A stretch of DNA of 22,844 bases from an uncultured Clostridia bacterium. GTDB taxonomy: Bacteria > Bacillota > Clostridia > Christensenellales > Borkfalkiaceae. The notes below the pieces were generated by a model. The model was not told where the DNA came from and did no database searches. It saw nothing but the letters and a program-made list of their open reading frames with translations. This document shows, piece after piece, positions 19,593 through 22,844 of this stretch (positions are counted from its first letter, which is position 1; every line of letters starts with the position of its first letter). A program made the position numbers and the translations under genes. The stretch lies in contig CANPZH010000004.1 in the NCBI GenBank assembly GCA_947589335.1, forward strand, positions 1-22,844, in the 5' to 3' direction.

Positions 19593-20219
19593 TCAGATCT
19601 TGCTGTAGCCGTAGGAATTGATGAGCCCGTCCACTTTGACGCCGCTGCGGCAGAGGGGGCATTCGGTCGGGGCCCACGAATGGTATTCGGAGAGGTCCTC
19701 GACGCCGAACAGTTTGACGACGGGAACGTTCCAGACCCAGAAGTCGCCGCCGAAGATCGTCGCCGCGCCGGCGGGCGCGCCGCCGTAATAGCGGATCCCC
19801 TCGAGCGCGCTCGCGATCGTGAGGCCGGTCGTGGCGGTCGCCGTCAGAAGGAGGACGCGCTTGTCCTTCACATAGGAGACGAGGTTGTCCCGCAGGATCA
19901 TCTTGTCGTCGGTGATCTCGGGGGAGATGACTGCGATGTCCTGGTTGGCGTTGACGCCTGCATGGGAGAGCTCGCCCGCGAGGAATGCGCCGATCATCTT
20001 GGTCCGTTCGAGGGTGATGATGGTGTCGATCGGGGCGCTGCGGAAGTCGTCCGCGAACAGTTTTGCCGCCGCCCGCGCCATGTTGAGTTCCGCCTTGACC
20101 GCCGTGAGGTCGATGCAGTGGCTGACGTGGGAATGCTTGGTCGCGAAATGTCCTTCGATCACCCGCATGGTGATCGCGCTGTTTCTTCTTGCCGTGACGA
20201 TGGTCGTTTTCGATTCCAT
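19593..20219 (-). CDS. Phosphoribosyltransferase-like protein with altered PRPP loop
   Basis: This 208-residue protein resembles clostridial proteins usually annotated as orotate phosphoribosyltransferase (ESKTTIVTARRN start, GHFATKHSH, RDNLVSYVKDK, SYGYSKI end). At the expected PRPP-binding loop it reads LLLTATATTGLTIA (123-136); the usual two acidic residues before the TTG are replaced by Thr and Ala. A CPLC motif (187-190) near the C-terminus could bind zinc with residues elsewhere. It may therefore be a regulatory or altered-substrate member rather than a working OPRT; no other pyrimidine gene is nearby. The start is the ATG with AGGGGG 6 bp upstream, not an earlier in-frame ATG lying at the -10. 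It diverges from grpE. Confidence 0.75.
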   Translation of the reverse strand: MESKTTIVTARRNSAITMRVIEGHFATKHSHVSHCIDLTAVKAELNMARAAAKLFADDFRSAPIDTIITLERTKMIGAFLAGELSHAGVNANQDIAVISPEITDDKMILRDNLVSYVKDKRVLLLTATATTGLTIASALEGIRYYGGAPAGAATIFGGDFWVWNVPVVKLFGVEDLSEYHSWAPTECPLCRSGVKVDGLINSYGYSKI

Positions 20220-20246
20220 ATGGATCCCCCTGCATGCTTTTTCCAT

Positions 20247-20275
20247 ATTTTAATACAATTTTGTTCCGTTGTAAA
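20247..20275 (-). promoter_or_regulatory. Promoter of the phosphoribosyltransferase-like gene
   Basis: On the minus strand TTTACA (20270-20275) and TAAAAT (20247-20252) with a 17-bp spacer, 27 bp before the ATG. Confidence 0.8.
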
Positions 20276-20317
20276 GAAAAATTCCCGAAAATCAAAATAA
20301 ATTTTTCCGAAAAGGCG

Positions 20318-20345
20318 TTTAAGCTCCGCCGATTTACTTTATATT
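20318..20345 (+). promoter_or_regulatory. Possible promoter of grpE-dnaK
   Basis: TTTAAG (20318-20323) and TATATT (20340-20345) with a 16-bp spacer lie 32 bp before the grpE start. The match is moderate. No CIRCE operator (TTAGCACTC-N9-GAGTGCTAA) is visible in this region. Confidence 0.5.
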
Positions 20346-20377
20346 AGGGATAGAAGAAAAAAACTTACGGTGATAAT

Positions 20378-20875
20378 GTGGACAAGAAAAAGAAGGAACC
20401 GCAGCAGGAAGAGGAGACCATGGAGGCCGTCGAGCCGTCCGAGACCGAGAAGCTGAAGGCGGAGGCGGAGGACTACAAGCGGAAATGGTACCTCGTCACG
20501 GCGGAGTACGAAAACTACAGAAAGCGCACGGCGCTCCAGAGCGCGCAGCGCTACGCCGAGGGCAGGGCAGACGTTGTAAAGGGGCTCTTCCCGATCGCAG
20601 ACAACCTCGAGCGGGCGCTCCTGTCCTGCGCGGAAGAGGGGACGAAGAAGGGCATCGAAATGGTGCTGGCGGCGTTCGGGAATCTGCTCAAGGAGGAGAA
20701 GATCGAAGAGATCGACCCTCTCGGCGAGCCGTTCGACGCGGAGAAGTGCGAGGCGATCATGGCAGTCGATCCCGAAGAGGGGGAGACGGCGGGCACCGTC
20801 AAGCAGGTCTACAGAAAGGGCTATGAACAAAACGGCAAGGTGCTCAGGTATGCACAGGTCGTTGTGATCAAATAA
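20378..20875 (+). CDS. grpE: GrpE nucleotide exchange factor of DnaK
   Basis: GrpE speeds ADP release from DnaK in the cytoplasmic Hsp70 cycle. This 165-residue copy has a charged, Lys/Glu-rich N-terminus, a long coiled-coil helix (about 20-70, with AEYENYRKRT), and the C-terminal beta domain (about 105-165) with the family pattern GEPFDAEKCEAIMAV and TVKQVYRKGY. It is a little shorter than usual, mainly at the N-terminus. The start is a GTG with a weak GGTGAT ribosome site; an internal ATG at codon 15 lacks a better one. dnaK follows 24 bp later with no terminator, and hrcA is not present upstream. Confidence 0.93.
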   Translation: MDKKKKEPQQEEETMEAVEPSETEKLKAEAEDYKRKWYLVTAEYENYRKRTALQSAQRYAEGRADVVKGLFPIADNLERALLSCAEEGTKKGIEMVLAAFGNLLKEEKIEEIDPLGEPFDAEKCEAIMAVDPEEGETAGTVKQVYRKGYEQNGKVLRYAQVVVIK

Positions 20876-20899
20876 AAAACAAAGAGAGGTAAATAGATT

Positions 20900-22696
<1,797 letters not shown>

Positions 22697-22720
22697 AAAT
22701 TTCGAACGATTCTTTGCTTA

Positions 22721-22844
22721 GGTTCACGCGATTGCTTGCTCGCTTCTTTCGCAAATTTCTTTGCTCCCCCCCCCTTGCCCACCCCTTGAGGGGTGGGTGT
22801 CACGGCAATGCCGTGACGGAAGGGGTGTCGGTCGAAAAGAAATT
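22721..22844 (+). repeat. Dispersed structured 3' repeat, copy C (cut by window end)
   Basis: GGTTCACGCGATTGCTTGCTCGC matches the start of copies A and B. Then comes TCGCAAATTTCTTT (22749-22762), the same outer-stem arm as copy A, and the window ends in AAAGAAATT (22836-22844), the start of its complement. Instead of the GC-rich inner hairpins, a C-run and a whole two-hairpin element lie between the arms. The rest of the repeat should continue beyond the window. Confidence 0.8.
22772..22828 (-). repeat. Two-hairpin intergenic element, copy 2
   Basis: This is the reverse orientation of the element at 3396. The second hairpin, CCCACCCC-TTGA-GGGGTGGG (22778-22797), and the flanks are conserved. 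The first hairpin is GTCACGGCA-A-TGCCGTGAC (22799-22817) instead of GTCCCC-TTC-GGGGAC. It is nested between the outer stem arms of repeat copy C. Confidence 0.8.

Noticed and set aside
17452..20295. A 947-codon minus-strand open frame over the redox operon and PRTase-like gene
   Set aside because: It runs antisense to the NapH/TlpA and CxxC genes and in another frame of the PRTase-like gene. All have clear domains and starts, so the long frame is a shadow.

Overview
The window looks like a chromosomal segment of a GC-rich Firmicutes/Clostridia-type anaerobe, perhaps an uncultured gut lineage. The support is: textbook TTGACA-17-TATAAT promoters and strong Shine-Dalgarno sites, tRNA genes with encoded CCA, two rubrerythrins, tryptophanase, a CD1871A-like CxxC tail, and dense intergenic palindromes of the kind common in gut clostridia. 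The lineage is inference; no rRNA or other phylogenetic marker was analysed. There is no phage, IS transposase or CRISPR array.

Layout. 1-166: nothing supportable. 167-519: a minus-strand tRNA operon (Val-Gly-Cys) with its own promoter and terminator. 636-2795: rubrerythrin and tryptophanase, each with its own promoter; the tnaA promoter is near perfect and carries a palindrome between -35 and -10. 2796-3543: a gene-free stretch of nested palindromic repeats. 3544-6749: an RlmI-like rRNA methyltransferase (minus) divergent from the Mn exporter mntP through interlocked promoters, then a PlsC-type acyltransferase fused to a zinc ribbon. 6756-11372: a probable yybP-ykoY manganese riboswitch followed by a CaCA cation exchanger and a heterodimeric ABC exporter with one degenerate ATP site, apparently one operon. 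11373-12373: a second gene-free, repeat-packed stretch. 12374-15421: a membrane-anchored XRE regulator, a flavin reductase-like protein (minus), a second rubrerythrin, and two very small ORFs. 15580-19467: a lipoprotein HtrA-like protease, then a pair of membrane redox proteins (a CxxC-tailed protein and a NapH/ferredoxin/TlpA fusion). 19593-20219: a divergent phosphoribosyltransferase-like gene (minus). 20378-22696: grpE-dnaK. The window ends inside a third copy of the repeat seen at 2796 and 11394.

How the parts fit. Several genes serve life with trace oxygen and metal stress: two rubrerythrins, a flavin reductase, an Mn exporter, a riboswitch-controlled cation exchanger, and an envelope thiol/Fe-S module. 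The least explained material is (i) a repeat found just after the stop codons of tnaA, the ABC operon and dnaK, whose outer stem differs in sequence between copies but stays perfectly complementary; (ii) MITE-like elements with TACGTCAT-type ends; (iii) two-hairpin elements whose first hairpin is replaced by an unrelated but self-complementary one; (iv) three places where a terminator hairpin also supplies the next gene's -35 box; and (v) the two small ORFs after the second rubrerythrin.
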